From contig JADLHZ010000127.1 in NCBI GenBank assembly GCA_020848545.1, positions 1-38,873 of the forward strand: DNA of 38,873 bases. Direction: 5' to 3'. Below, piece by piece: positions 8,249 through 16,637 of this stretch. The position numbers and the translations under genes are program-made. Under the pieces are notes generated by a model. The model did no database searches, was not told the origin of the DNA, and saw only the letters and a list, made by a program, of their open reading frames with translations. The stretch comes from Deltaproteobacteria bacterium (GTDB lineage: Bacteria > Myxococcota > JADLHZ01). Numbering within the stretch: position 1 is the first letter of the stretch; the number at the start of each line of letters is the position of its first letter.

Positions 8249-9124
8249 ATGACATCTCGTGTCATTCGTTGCGCCTTGCTCGTCCTCATGGCGTTGGCGG
8301 CGCCGCTCTCGGCCGCTGCCCAGACGCAAATCCGCGATCTCGCGTTCGAGCCCTTGCGCGAGCTGACCGACGACCAGAAGGAAGTCTTCTACAAGGTCGC
8401 CAACCAGGCGCTCTGCCCGTGCAACTGCCCGCTGACGCTCGCCGGGTGCCTCAAAGACAAGCAGCCAAAGTGCAAGCGCGCGGCGATCCTCGGCCGCTTC
8501 ATCGCCCGCGGCGTGCAAAAAGGGCTGACGACGATGGACATCCTGACCGAGCTCGCCGAGGGCTTCTCGGGCTCGCAGGCCGGCGCCGCGGTGAAGTTCT
8601 CAAAACCGCCGGCGCACACGCTTCGCGGCCGCGCCGGCGCCAAGCTGCAGATCGTGGAGTTCGCCGACTTTCGCTGCCCGCACTGCCGCGAGGCCGTACA
8701 CTTCGTCGAGCAGATGCTCTCGGCGCTCGGCGACAAGGTCGAGTTCTCGTTCCGCCACTTCCCGCTGCAGAACTTGGAGCCGAGCGTGCTCGCGGCCGAA
8801 GCGGCGGAGGCGGCCGGCGCGCAGGGCAAGTTCGTGCCGATGTACGAGCTCTTGTTCAAAAACTCGGACGCCCTCACCCGCGACGATCTCATCAAGTACG
8901 CGACGCAGCTGAAGCTCGACGTCAAGCGCTTCACCAAAGAGCTCGACGCGCACACCTACCGGCCGAAGGTGATGGCAGACAAAGAGGAAGCGACGAAGGC
9001 GGGCGTCCAAGGCACGCCGGCGTTCTTCATCAACGGCCGCGAGTTCAAGCTCGAACGTACGCTCGAAAACTTCAAAGATCGCGCCGAGTACGATCTCGCG
9101 AGTGACACCGAGTGTGCGAATTGA
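8249..9124 (+). CDS. Exported thiol protein: CcmH-like segment plus DsbA-like thioredoxin domain
   Basis: A 291-residue protein with a clear signal peptide (MTSRVIRCALLVLM ... AAAQ), which is why ATG 8249 is preferred over an earlier in-frame start at 8210. Residues about 48-115 contain LCPCNCPLTLAGC and a helical bundle, resembling the redox Cys segment of CcmH-type cytochrome c maturation proteins. Residues about 125-285 form a thioredoxin fold with the active site C143-P-H-C146 and the cis-Pro loop VQGTPAFFING, the DsbA/DsbC-like class. It would act in the periplasm on disulfides. The next gene encodes a c-type cytochrome and overlaps its stop, so keeping haem-site cysteines reduced is a plausible job (inference). 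Confidence 0.85.
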   Translation: MTSRVIRCALLVLMALAAPLSAAAQTQIRDLAFEPLRELTDDQKEVFYKVANQALCPCNCPLTLAGCLKDKQPKCKRAAILGRFIARGVQKGLTTMDILTELAEGFSGSQAGAAVKFSKPPAHTLRGRAGAKLQIVEFADFRCPHCREAVHFVEQMLSALGDKVEFSFRHFPLQNLEPSVLAAEAAEAAGAQGKFVPMYELLFKNSDALTRDDLIKYATQLKLDVKRFTKELDAHTYRPKVMADKEEATKAGVQGTPAFFINGREFKLERTLENFKDRAEYDLASDTECAN

Positions 9125-10434
9125 CGGCGCTCTTCGCGCTGCTCTCGCTCGTTCAGGCGCCCGATGCGGCAGTCAACGCTGTAGTTAACACTACCGAGGT
9201 CCCGAAGAACCTCGCCTCGTTGAGCGGAACGAAAGGCAACATCGCCTACATCGTCTCCTCGTCGACGCCGGCGGCGCTGCCACAAGCGACCGAGATCGCG
9301 ATCGACTTGAGCGAAGTGCTGACCGAGCCCGATCCCGAGTACGGATCGCGCCGGCCGTTCGCGCTGAAGGATCCACTGCTCACCGCGTGGATGCCAGGCG
9401 ACACGGCCGCGCGCGAGACCCAGATGCTGTGGCCGGGAAGCCAGGCCGGCCAGTACCGCGCGCACGTGATGTACGCGGGCTCGGGCTTCGGCATGCTCCG
9501 CGTCGACGGCAAGAAGCCAGATGGCGGGCCGTACGCCGTGCTCTTGCCGCTGGCGGTCGGCGCGCCGAAGCAGAAGAGCATGCCGGCGCGCATGTTCAAC
9601 GCGGGCAAGAACGAGCCGATCGTCGGCCACGCGCAGCTCGGCAAGATCACCTTCAATCGCTTGTGCGCGTGCTGCCATGGCAAAGACGTTTACGGCGGCG
9701 CGCTCAAAGAAGACGGCGAAGGCCGCGGCGCGCCGCGCTTCCACTCGGCCGAGACGATGCTCTCGTTCAACGAGGAGGGGCTGCGCAAAGCCGCGCTCGT
9801 CAGCACGCTCGAGCGCGCCGATCTCATCAGCTACTTGGCGCCCTACCGGCCGAACCTGACGAACTTCGAGCCGAAGGCCGAGCGCTACGTCTACCGCCAG
9901 CACGTGATCGACGACGAGCTGCGCACAGCGATCAGGAGGACCACAGGCAAGGCGATCACCATGAAGGCGATCGCCTTGTTCGCGCTGTACAAAGCCGCAA
10001 AGGCGAAGCCGATCGATCCCGACGCACCGTTGAAAACGGCGCCAGGCATCGCTCCGAAGACGGCGCAGCGCGTGAGCGAAGATGCGCGTGATCTCGACAC
10101 GGCGACGCCCGACCTGCGCGTCGGCTACTTCGCGATCGTGCGGGGCGCGAGCAAAGAGCCGATTGAAGAGCTGTGGCTCGTGCTCGACAACGACCTCAAG
10201 ATCCAACGCGTGCTCGCGCGCGACGATCAAAGCCGGCCGGCCCCGAAGCCCGGCAAGGACGCGCTCAGCGCCTTCGAACACCAAGGCGGCCGCGATGATC
10301 TCGTGGTGCCGAAGCAGGATCGGGTCGAGAAAGGCGACGCGCTCGCGCTGCAAGTGGCGACGGCGTACTTGGCGACGAGAGCGGCGGTCGGCGCGTACGA
10401 AAAAGACGAAGCCGATCGCTCGGCGCTCCCGTGA
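9112..10434 (+). CDS. Exported protein with one c-type haem site
   Basis: A 440-residue protein with one haem-attachment motif, CACCH (C185, C188, H189), followed by GKDVYGG, typical of class I cytochrome c. The start is GTG 9112, or possibly TTG 9121, which overlaps the previous stop (TTGA); both give a hydrophobic export signal (LTALFALLSLVQA). About 170 residues precede the haem site, and about 200 follow the cytochrome fold with no family I recognise. The N-terminal part is beta-rich. It would transfer electrons in the periplasm. It is coupled on both sides: upstream to the thiol protein and downstream by a GTGA overlap to an ABC permease. Confidence 0.8.
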   Translation: MCELTALFALLSLVQAPDAAVNAVVNTTEVPKNLASLSGTKGNIAYIVSSSTPAALPQATEIAIDLSEVLTEPDPEYGSRRPFALKDPLLTAWMPGDTAARETQMLWPGSQAGQYRAHVMYAGSGFGMLRVDGKKPDGGPYAVLLPLAVGAPKQKSMPARMFNAGKNEPIVGHAQLGKITFNRLCACCHGKDVYGGALKEDGEGRGAPRFHSAETMLSFNEEGLRKAALVSTLERADLISYLAPYRPNLTNFEPKAERYVYRQHVIDDELRTAIRRTTGKAITMKAIALFALYKAAKAKPIDPDAPLKTAPGIAPKTAQRVSEDARDLDTATPDLRVGYFAIVRGASKEPIEELWLVLDNDLKIQRVLARDDQSRPAPKPGKDALSAFEHQGGRDDLVVPKQDRVEKGDALALQVATAYLATRAAVGAYEKDEADRSALP

Positions 10435-11465
10435 GCGAAGCCGCGACGGCGAGAAGCGGCGGCGCCGCGTGGCTCAACGTCGCGCTGACGCTGCTCTTGA
10501 CCGGCGTGCTCTTCAACCTCTTCTGTCTGGTCTCTGGCAGCGCGCCGATCACGGTGTATCGCGCGCTCGTGTCGACGACGATCGCCTCGCCCTACGGCCT
10601 CGCGCAGCTCTTGTTCAAAGCGACGCCGTACTTGTTCTTGGGCGTCGCGGCGGCGCTCGCGTTCTCGGCGGGCCAGTTCAACATCGGGCTCGAAGGGCAG
10701 CTCCTCGTCGGCTCGTTGGCCATGGGCATCGCGGGCGTGATGTTGCCGCCTGGCACGCCCGGGCTCATCGCGGTCGCGCTGCTCTGCCTCGTCGCGATGC
10801 TCGCAGGCGCAGCCTGGGCGATGATCCCCGCGTTTTTGAAGCACCGCTTCTCGGCGCCCGAGGTGATGACGTCGATCATGACGAACTTCATCGCCGCGCT
10901 CGCCGCCGGCCTCTTGCTCAAGCCGTTCGCGGTGTCGGAGTCGACGCACACGGCGGCAGTGCCGAAGGCCTTCATGTTCGCCGCGATCGATCGCTTGATT
11001 CCGGCGACCAAGGGCGCGCAGCTCTCGACGGCGTTTCTGCTCGGCCTGCTCGTCGTCGCCGGCGCGCACTGGCTGCTCTTTCGCACGCGCTTCGGCTTCG
11101 AGTGGCGGGCGTTCGGCGCGAACCCGCGCGCGGCCCGGCTCTACGGGGTCGAAACGCGGCGGCTCATGTTCCTTTCGTTCGCGATCTCGGGCGCGCTCGC
11201 CGGCCTCGCCGCGTGCGTCTACGTGCTCGGCGCCAAGGGCTTCCACGAAGACGGCTTCTCCGGCGGCATCGGCTTTCTGGCGCTCGGCGTGGCGCTGCTC
11301 GCGAAAAACCGGCCGCTCCTCGTGGTGCCGGCGGCGCTGCTCTTTGGGCTCATCTCGTACGGCAGCCTCGCGATCAACGCGCACGTTCCGAAGGAGATGA
11401 CCGACATCTTGACGGCGGTGATCATGGCGGCGGCCGTCATCACGAGCGCGAAGGCCAAGCGATGA
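10431..11465 (+). CDS. ABC transporter permease, nucleoside/simple-sugar type (first subunit)
   Basis: A 344-residue inner-membrane protein with about eight to nine hydrophobic segments, of the BPD_transp_2 permease family (RnsC, YufP, RbsC relatives). The family loop NIGLEGQLLVG appears near residue 83 and LYGVETRR in the cytoplasmic loop near 232. The GTG start overlaps the cytochrome stop (GTGA). In related systems this subunit pairs with a second permease, an ATPase with two nucleotide-binding domains and a BMP-type binding lipoprotein; only the second permease is present here. The ligand is likely a nucleoside or related compound, but this cannot be read from the sequence. Confidence 0.85.
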   Translation: MSEAATARSGGAAWLNVALTLLLTGVLFNLFCLVSGSAPITVYRALVSTTIASPYGLAQLLFKATPYLFLGVAAALAFSAGQFNIGLEGQLLVGSLAMGIAGVMLPPGTPGLIAVALLCLVAMLAGAAWAMIPAFLKHRFSAPEVMTSIMTNFIAALAAGLLLKPFAVSESTHTAAVPKAFMFAAIDRLIPATKGAQLSTAFLLGLLVVAGAHWLLFRTRFGFEWRAFGANPRAARLYGVETRRLMFLSFAISGALAGLAACVYVLGAKGFHEDGFSGGIGFLALGVALLAKNRPLLVVPAALLFGLISYGSLAINAHVPKEMTDILTAVIMAAAVITSAKAKR

Positions 11466-12286
11466 AGGCGTTCTTGCTGGCCACGCTGCGCATGTCGGTG
11501 CCGTACTTGCTCGCGGCGAGCGCAGGCGTTGTCTCTGAACGCTCAGGCGTCATCAACTTCGCGCTCGAAGGCTTCATGCTGGTCGCCGCGTTCGTCACCG
11601 CGCTCGTTGCGCTCGCGACGGACAATCTTTGGCTCGGTGCGCTCGCGGGTGTGCTCGGCGGCGCCCTCTATGCCCTTGGTTATTACGGCCTCGCGGCGCG
11701 CTTCCGGGCGAATCAGGTGCTGCTCGGCATCGCCTTCAACATGGCGGCGATCGGCATCACCCGCTTCGCGCTCAAGCTCTCCTACGACTCGGCGTCGAAC
11801 TCGCCGCGCGTGGCCGCGGAAGCGACGTTGTGGCCGCTCGTCGTCCTGGCCCTCGCTGCGGTCGCTTGGCTCGTGTCGCGGAGCCGCTTCGCGGTGCGCC
11901 TGACGGCCGCGGGCGATCATCCACCGGCGCTCTTGGCCCAAGGTCTGTCGCCCACCCGCGTGCGCGCAACGGCGCTGATGCTCGGCGGCGCGCTCTGTGG
12001 CCTCGCTGGCGCGACGCTCGTGACGAGCCAACATCAGTTCACCGACTCGATGACCGCCGGCCGCGGCTACATCGCCGTCGCCGCCGTCGTGTTCGGCGGC
12101 TGGCGCCTCGTGCCGGTGCTGCTCGTCTGCGTGCTCTTCGCCGCCGCCGAGGTGCTCGACTTCGAGCTGCAGGCCGCAAACGTCTTCGCGCCGCAGATCG
12201 CGCAGATGCTGCCCTACGTCGTCTGCCTGCTCGCGCTCGGCCTGCGCCGAACCACCCACCGCGCTCCCTTGGCCCTTGGTGAGTAG
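11462..12286 (+). CDS. ABC transporter permease, nucleoside/simple-sugar type (second subunit)
   Basis: A 274-residue inner-membrane protein of the same family as its upstream neighbour, corresponding to the shorter partner (RnsD/YufQ type). It contains the conserved INFALEGFML segment near residue 28 and LTAAGDHPPALLAQGL, the cytoplasmic coupling loop, near 147. ATG 11462 overlaps the previous stop (ATGA). The stop TAG shares its G with the GTG of the histidine kinase gene, so five genes in a row are coupled. No ATPase follows or precedes in the window; it may be encoded elsewhere. Confidence 0.85.
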   Translation: MKAFLLATLRMSVPYLLAASAGVVSERSGVINFALEGFMLVAAFVTALVALATDNLWLGALAGVLGGALYALGYYGLAARFRANQVLLGIAFNMAAIGITRFALKLSYDSASNSPRVAAEATLWPLVVLALAAVAWLVSRSRFAVRLTAAGDHPPALLAQGLSPTRVRATALMLGGALCGLAGATLVTSQHQFTDSMTAGRGYIAVAAVVFGGWRLVPVLLVCVLFAAAEVLDFELQAANVFAPQIAQMLPYVVCLLALGLRRTTHRAPLALGE

Positions 12287-13209
12287 TGGCGCGCGGCCAA
12301 CGATCGATCAGCACGCCGATTGTCTTGGGCAGCGTCACCGTGGCGCTGTCGATCGCGCTGCTCGTCGGCTGGATCGTGCTCATCGCCAAGAGCCCGTCGT
12401 TCTCGAACGCGCTCGCCGCCAACGTCACGCTGCTCGTCGGCGGCATCGTGTCGATCGGCACGATCATCACCGTGCTCGTCTTGTTCAGCATCTTCCTCGT
12501 GCGCGAGATCATGGAGGTGCGCCGCCAGTACAGCTTCATCGACTCGGTGACGCACGAGCTGAAGAGCCCGCTCGCGTCGATCAAGCTGTGCCTGGAGACC
12601 CTCGGCCGCGCCGAGGTGACGATCACCCAGCGCGAGCAGCTCCGCGGCATGATGCTCGTCGACGTCGAGCGCCTGACGGTGTTCATCGACGACATCTTGG
12701 AGGTGAGCCGCCTGACGCACGGCCGCCGCTCCTACTCGCTCGAGGACACCAACTTACTCGCGGTCGCCGGCGCCGTCGCCGAAGCGGTCAAGTTGCGGCA
12801 CCGCCTCGCCCAAGACGCGATCTTCATCGACATCCCGGGCGAGCTCGAGATCGTCAGCGATCGGACGGTGATCGAGACCGTGCTGAAGAACTTGCTGGAG
12901 AACGCCGCCAAGTACACGAAGCCGCCGGTGCGCATCGAGGTCGTGGCGCGGCCGCTCGACGAGCACACCATCGAGCTCAGCGTGAAGGACAACGGCATCG
13001 GCATCCCGAAGGTGCACTTGCGCCGCATCTTCGAGCGCTTCTACCGCGTGCCGAGCGAGGCGGTGTATGCGCGCCAAGGCACGGGCATCGGCCTCTTCGT
13101 CGTCTCGGCGCTGGTCCGCGCGATCGGCGGCAGCATCGAAGCGCGTTCCGAGGGGCCGGGCAAAGGGACGACGATGCTCCTCTTCTTGCCGAGAGATGCC
13201 CGCTCGTAG
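12286..13209 (+). CDS. Membrane sensor histidine kinase
   Basis: A 307-residue two-component kinase. Two TM segments at about 12-34 and 46-72 enclose only about a dozen periplasmic residues, so it probably senses within the membrane or through a partner rather than by a ligand-binding domain. The HisKA dimerisation domain has H90 in HELKSP. The ATP-binding domain has the N box NLLENAAKY, the G1 box DNGIGIP, the F box IFERFYR and the G2 box GTGIGL. The GTG start is fused to the permease stop (TAGTG). The response regulator follows 12 bases after the stop. The coupling to two permeases suggests the transporter subunits may be its sensory partner, as in permease-kinase modules (inference). Confidence 0.93.
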   Translation: MARGQRSISTPIVLGSVTVALSIALLVGWIVLIAKSPSFSNALAANVTLLVGGIVSIGTIITVLVLFSIFLVREIMEVRRQYSFIDSVTHELKSPLASIKLCLETLGRAEVTITQREQLRGMMLVDVERLTVFIDDILEVSRLTHGRRSYSLEDTNLLAVAGAVAEAVKLRHRLAQDAIFIDIPGELEIVSDRTVIETVLKNLLENAAKYTKPPVRIEVVARPLDEHTIELSVKDNGIGIPKVHLRRIFERFYRVPSEAVYARQGTGIGLFVVSALVRAIGGSIEARSEGPGKGTTMLLFLPRDARS

Positions 13210-13221
13210 GAGAGAGCCGCC

Positions 13222-13911
13222 GTGCAGCGCATTTTATTGGTCGAAGACGAGGACCACCTAGCGACGGCGCTCAAGCTCAACCTCGAGCTCGAGGGCTTCT
13301 CGGTCGACGTCGCGCCGAGCGGCCGCCGCGCGCGTGAGCTGCTCGTGAGCCCCGAGCCCTACGACGCCATCGTCCTCGACGTGATGCTGCCGGACATCAG
13401 CGGCTTTCAGCTCTGCGCCAAGCTGCGCGAGGTCGGCAACTTCACGCCGGTGCTGATGCTGACCGCGCGTGGCACGCAGGAAGATCGCGTGCTCGGCCTC
13501 GACTCCGGCGCCGACGATTACTTGGTAAAACCCTTCGCCGTGACCGAGCTGCTCGCGCGCTTGCGATCGCTCCTGCGCCGCCAGAGCTGGGACAAGAAGC
13601 CGGCGATGGCGAGCGGCCTCAGCTTCGGCAACGTCGTCGTCGACTTCGATCGGCACGAGGTCAGCGTGGGCGGCACGCCGCTGCGCCTCACCCAGCTCGA
13701 GCTCGATCTCCTGCGTTACTTCGCGCAGAACGCCGGGCGCGTCGTCGGCCGCGAAGAGCTGCTCGAGCAAGTGTGGAAGCTGCGCAATTATCCCAATACC
13801 AGGACCGTCGATAACTTCGTGGCGCGCTTGCGTAAGTACTTCGAGCCCGACGCCGAGGTGCCGCGCTACTTCGTGTCGCACCGCGGCTCGGGATACAAAT
13901 TCGTGCCGTAG
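13222..13911 (+). CDS. OmpR/PhoB-family response regulator
   Basis: A 229-residue DNA-binding regulator. The receiver domain (about 3-118) has the acidic pair E8/D9, phospho-acceptor D53 (IVLDVML), T81 and K103 (LVKPF). The winged-helix output domain (about 130-228) has LTQLELDLLRYF and the recognition region TRTVDNFVARLRKYF, ending in SHRGSGYKF, the usual OmpR C-terminus. The GTG start is preceded by AGGAGAG. It is the partner of the kinase just upstream and the last gene of the six-gene run. Confidence 0.95.
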   Translation: MQRILLVEDEDHLATALKLNLELEGFSVDVAPSGRRARELLVSPEPYDAIVLDVMLPDISGFQLCAKLREVGNFTPVLMLTARGTQEDRVLGLDSGADDYLVKPFAVTELLARLRSLLRRQSWDKKPAMASGLSFGNVVVDFDRHEVSVGGTPLRLTQLELDLLRYFAQNAGRVVGREELLEQVWKLRNYPNTRTVDNFVARLRKYFEPDAEVPRYFVSHRGSGYKFVP

Positions 13912-14047
13912 GACCGTTCTCGAAATTTCTACCGATGCGGACAGGAGTTGCCCACCCGCTCGCGAAGACAAAACTTTTACACAACGCAGGCGAACGTTGA
14001 CGGTTGTAAGGACGACTCCTTGTCACGCTCACATTAGGAGTGTGATC

Positions 14048-14965
14048 ATGAAGACTGTCGTTCGTCCTGCCGGTCACGCACAAACCATCTCTGAATTCGA
14101 ATGGCTCGCCGCGACGCCGTTCATCCTCGTTCACCTCGCCGTCTTTGGCGCGCTGTGGTCGGGCGTCACGCTCGGCTCGGTGGTGACGTGCATCGCCCTC
14201 TATTGGATCCGCATGTTCGGCGTGACCGGCGGCTACCACCGCTACTTCGCGCACCGCACGTACAAGACCTCGCGCTTCGTGCAATTTTTGCTCGCCGTCG
14301 TCGCCCAGTCGAGCGCGCAACGCGGCGCGCTCTGGTGGGCCGCGCATCACCGCGATCACCACAAGTACTCGGACACAGAGAAGGACGTGCACTCGCCGGT
14401 GTTGCGCTCCGTGTTCTATGCGCACGTCGGCTGGGTGTACGACCACAACGGCGAGACGAAGCTCGATCGCATTCGCGATTTTGCGAAGTACCCGGAGCTC
14501 ATGTGGCTCGACAAGTACTGGCTCCTTCCCCCAATCGCGCTCGGTGTCCTTTGCTTCGTGCTCGGCGGCTGGCCCGGGTTGTTCATCGGCTTCTGCTTGA
14601 GCACGGTGCTCTGCTGGCACGGCACCTTCACGATCAATTCTTTGTCGCACGTGTTCGGATCGCGCCGCTACAAGACGAGCGACCAAAGCCGGAACAACAT
14701 CTGGCTCGCGCTGATCACGATGGGCGAAGGCTGGCACAACAACCACCACCACTACATGCACTCGACGCGCCAGGGCTTCTTCTGGTGGGAGATCGACATG
14801 ACCTACTACGTGCTCAAGGTGATGAGCGCGTTTCGCTTGGTGTGGGATCTCAAGGCGCCGCCACAGTGGGCCGTGCGTGGATTGCAAAGCGCCCGCGAGA
14901 TGACACCGGAGCCGACGCCCATTCCCACCGACCCCATCTCGCTGCCGAACCCGGCCACTCTCTGA
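14048..14965 (+). CDS. Membrane fatty-acid (acyl-CoA / acyl-lipid) desaturase
   Basis: A 305-residue di-iron enzyme that puts a cis double bond into a fatty acyl chain, probably delta-9. The three histidine boxes are present: HRYFAH (64-69), HHRDHHKY (100-107) and HNNHHHYMH (230-238). Hydrophobic segments at about 22-52, 75-92, 158-172 and 176-198 fit the four-TM topology of the SCD/OLE1-like family. ATG 14048 is preceded by TTAGGAG at eight bases and beats an upstream TTG. The gene has its own 136-base upstream region and is likely transcribed alone, for membrane fluidity control. The electron donor is not encoded nearby. Confidence 0.93.
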   Translation: MKTVVRPAGHAQTISEFEWLAATPFILVHLAVFGALWSGVTLGSVVTCIALYWIRMFGVTGGYHRYFAHRTYKTSRFVQFLLAVVAQSSAQRGALWWAAHHRDHHKYSDTEKDVHSPVLRSVFYAHVGWVYDHNGETKLDRIRDFAKYPELMWLDKYWLLPPIALGVLCFVLGGWPGLFIGFCLSTVLCWHGTFTINSLSHVFGSRRYKTSDQSRNNIWLALITMGEGWHNNHHHYMHSTRQGFFWWEIDMTYYVLKVMSAFRLVWDLKAPPQWAVRGLQSAREMTPEPTPIPTDPISLPNPATL

Positions 14966-15013
14966 GCCTCTGCGAAGTTTGACGGCGCGTGCCGCTCGGG
15001 TCATCCTTTGCGC

Positions 15014-15391
15014 ATGCAGCCGCTCGCGACCGACGTCCCTGCCGCCAAGAAGCGACCCTTCCTCGAGGCGCTGCTCGTCCGCATCCAAGCGAACGCATCG
15101 GGACGGATGGGCCGCGCGCCGAGCCAACGGACGATGCAGACGGCCACGCCGCCTCCGAGGGCCGCGACGCCGCCGCCCGCCGCAGCCGCAGCGCCCGCCG
15201 CACCCGAGAAGATCGACGCGTTCGACGAGCGCTGGGGCGGACCGCCACAAAAGCCGATCGCCGCCGCGCCACCGAAGCCGGCCGTCGCGGCCAAGCCCAC
15301 AGCGAGCGCGCCCGAGGCACCGAGCGGCGATCGCGCGGCGAAGCTCAACACCCTGCTCGCGCGCCTCCAGAAAAACGGCCGCCGCTCTTAG
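15014..15391 (+). CDS. Pro/Ala-rich linker protein with matching N- and C-terminal helices
   Basis: A 125-residue protein of no known family. The middle (about 38-105) is a disordered Pro/Ala/Thr linker with an acidic patch EKIDAFDERWGG. The two ends carry similar amphipathic stretches: LEALLVRIQANASGR near residue 18 and LNTLLARLQKNGRR at the C-terminus, both fitting L-x-x-L-L-x-R-[IL]-Q-x-N. ATG 15014 is chosen over TTG 15008. The stop TAG shares its G with the GTG start of the downstream hydrolase, supporting real translation. It could bridge two partners, but that is a guess. Confidence 0.6.
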   Translation: MQPLATDVPAAKKRPFLEALLVRIQANASGRMGRAPSQRTMQTATPPPRAATPPPAAAAAPAAPEKIDAFDERWGGPPQKPIAAAPPKPAVAAKPTASAPEAPSGDRAAKLNTLLARLQKNGRRS

Positions 15392-16533
15392 TGCTCCGCG
15401 GCCTCCTGAAGATCACCGCGGTGCTCGTCGCGCTGATCGTGCTCGTCGGTACTGCGCTGGCGTGGCGCGGGCTCGGTCACGGACCGGACGCAGCTCGCCT
15501 CGCCCGCATGCAGAAGTCGCCGCAGTGGCGAGACGGCGCGTTCAACAACCCGCAGCCCCTCGTCAACCACTTTGGGGACATGCTCACCGGCATGTTCGCC
15601 GTCAGCGACTTCGCGACGCCGAAAGAAACGCCACCTACGATCGCGAGCGACGCCGCGCGCTTCGCCGCCCTTCCCGCCTCCGGCTTGCGCGTCACCTGGT
15701 TCGGCCACTCCTCGACGTTGATCGAGATCGACGGCATGCGCGTGCTCACCGATCCCGTGTGGAGCGAGCGGGTGACGCCGGTGTCGTTCGTCGGCCCCAC
15801 CCGCTACTATCCGCCGCCGCTGCCCATGCTGGCGCTGCCGAAGATCGACGCCGTCATCGTCTCGCACGATCACTACGATCACCTGGATGAGCCGACGATC
15901 GTCGCGCTGAAGGAGCGCACCGAGCGCTTCATCGTGCCGCTCGGCGTCGGCGCCCACCTCGCGTATTGGGGCGTCGCCGCTGATCGCATCATCGAGCTCG
16001 ATTGGTGGGAGAGCGTGACGATCGGCGCCATCGAGATCGCCTGCACGCCGGCGCGCCACGCTTCGGGCCGTGCGCCGTGGGACAAAGACGAGACGCTGTG
16101 GGCGAGCTACGCGCTCGTCGGCCCCGCGCACCGCGTCTATTATTCTGGCGACACCGGGCTCTTCCCCGCGATGAAGACGATCGGCGAGCGCTACGGCCCC
16201 TTCGATCTGACGATGATCGAAGTCGGCCAGTACCATCGCGCCTGGCCGGACTGGCACATCGGCCCCGAGCAGGCGATCGCTGCGCATGCGATGTTGCGCG
16301 GCCGGGTCCTCTTGCCGATCCACTGGGGCCTGTTCACGCTCGCGTACCACGGCTGGACCGAGCCGGCCGAGCGCGCCGTCGCCGCCGCAGGCGAGCACGG
16401 CGCGACGATCATCACGCCGAAGCCCGGGGAGAGCGTCGATGTCTCCGCGTGGCCGGCGCAAGCGGCGTGGTGGCCAAAGGTGCCGTGGCAAACGGCGGCC
16501 GAGCACCCGATCATGTCGACGCAGCTCGAGTGA
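15391..16533 (+). CDS. Metallo-beta-lactamase-fold hydrolase (NAPE-PLD / UlaG-like)
   Basis: A 380-residue zinc hydrolase. An N-terminal hydrophobic segment (about 8-25) anchors or exports it. The catalytic domain has WFGHSSTLIEIDG at 103-115, the metal motif H159-D-H-Y-D-H164, further ligands in TPARHASG, YYSGDTG and PIHWGLF. This arrangement, with TDPVWSERVTP after the first strand, is typical of the NAPE-phospholipase D-like branch, which cleaves phosphodiester bonds in N-acyl phospholipids; bacterial members are often uncharacterised. The GTG start is joined to the stop of the Pro/Ala-rich gene (TAGTG). An AGGCCG/CGGCCT inverted repeat lies just after the stop. Confidence 0.88.
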   Translation: MLRGLLKITAVLVALIVLVGTALAWRGLGHGPDAARLARMQKSPQWRDGAFNNPQPLVNHFGDMLTGMFAVSDFATPKETPPTIASDAARFAALPASGLRVTWFGHSSTLIEIDGMRVLTDPVWSERVTPVSFVGPTRYYPPPLPMLALPKIDAVIVSHDHYDHLDEPTIVALKERTERFIVPLGVGAHLAYWGVAADRIIELDWWESVTIGAIEIACTPARHASGRAPWDKDETLWASYALVGPAHRVYYSGDTGLFPAMKTIGERYGPFDLTMIEVGQYHRAWPDWHIGPEQAIAAHAMLRGRVLLPIHWGLFTLAYHGWTEPAERAVAAAGEHGATIITPKPGESVDVSAWPAQAAWWPKVPWQTAAEHPIMSTQLE

Positions 16534-16581
16534 CCAGGCCGCGAGCGTCTCCGCCGGCCTCACGCTGACCCACCACAAACA

Positions 16582-16610
16582 CGCAACGGCACGACGGCCG
16601 CTCCGATAAT
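16582..16610 (+). promoter_or_regulatory. Candidate promoter of the 96-residue protein gene
   Basis: CGCAACG (16582-16588), a 16-base spacer and GATAAT (16605-16610) in the palindrome CCGATAATCGG. The expected transcript start is near 16617, giving a leader of about 20 bases before ATG 16638. The same motif precedes the oxidoreductase (2806-2835) and the EF-hand gene (29925-29953). Confidence 0.45.
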
Positions 16611-16637
16611 CGGCGCCTCGAAAGAAAGGCATCACCG

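Noticed and set aside
10082-11461. Extension of the second permease's frame upstream by 460 codons
   Set aside because: It runs out of frame through the cytochrome and first-permease genes and is Arg-rich; the membrane protein begins at ATG 11462.
13997-14030. TTGACG upstream of the desaturase as a sigma-70 promoter
   Set aside because: At 17 bases downstream the -10 position reads TTGTCA, a poor match, so no promoter was called.
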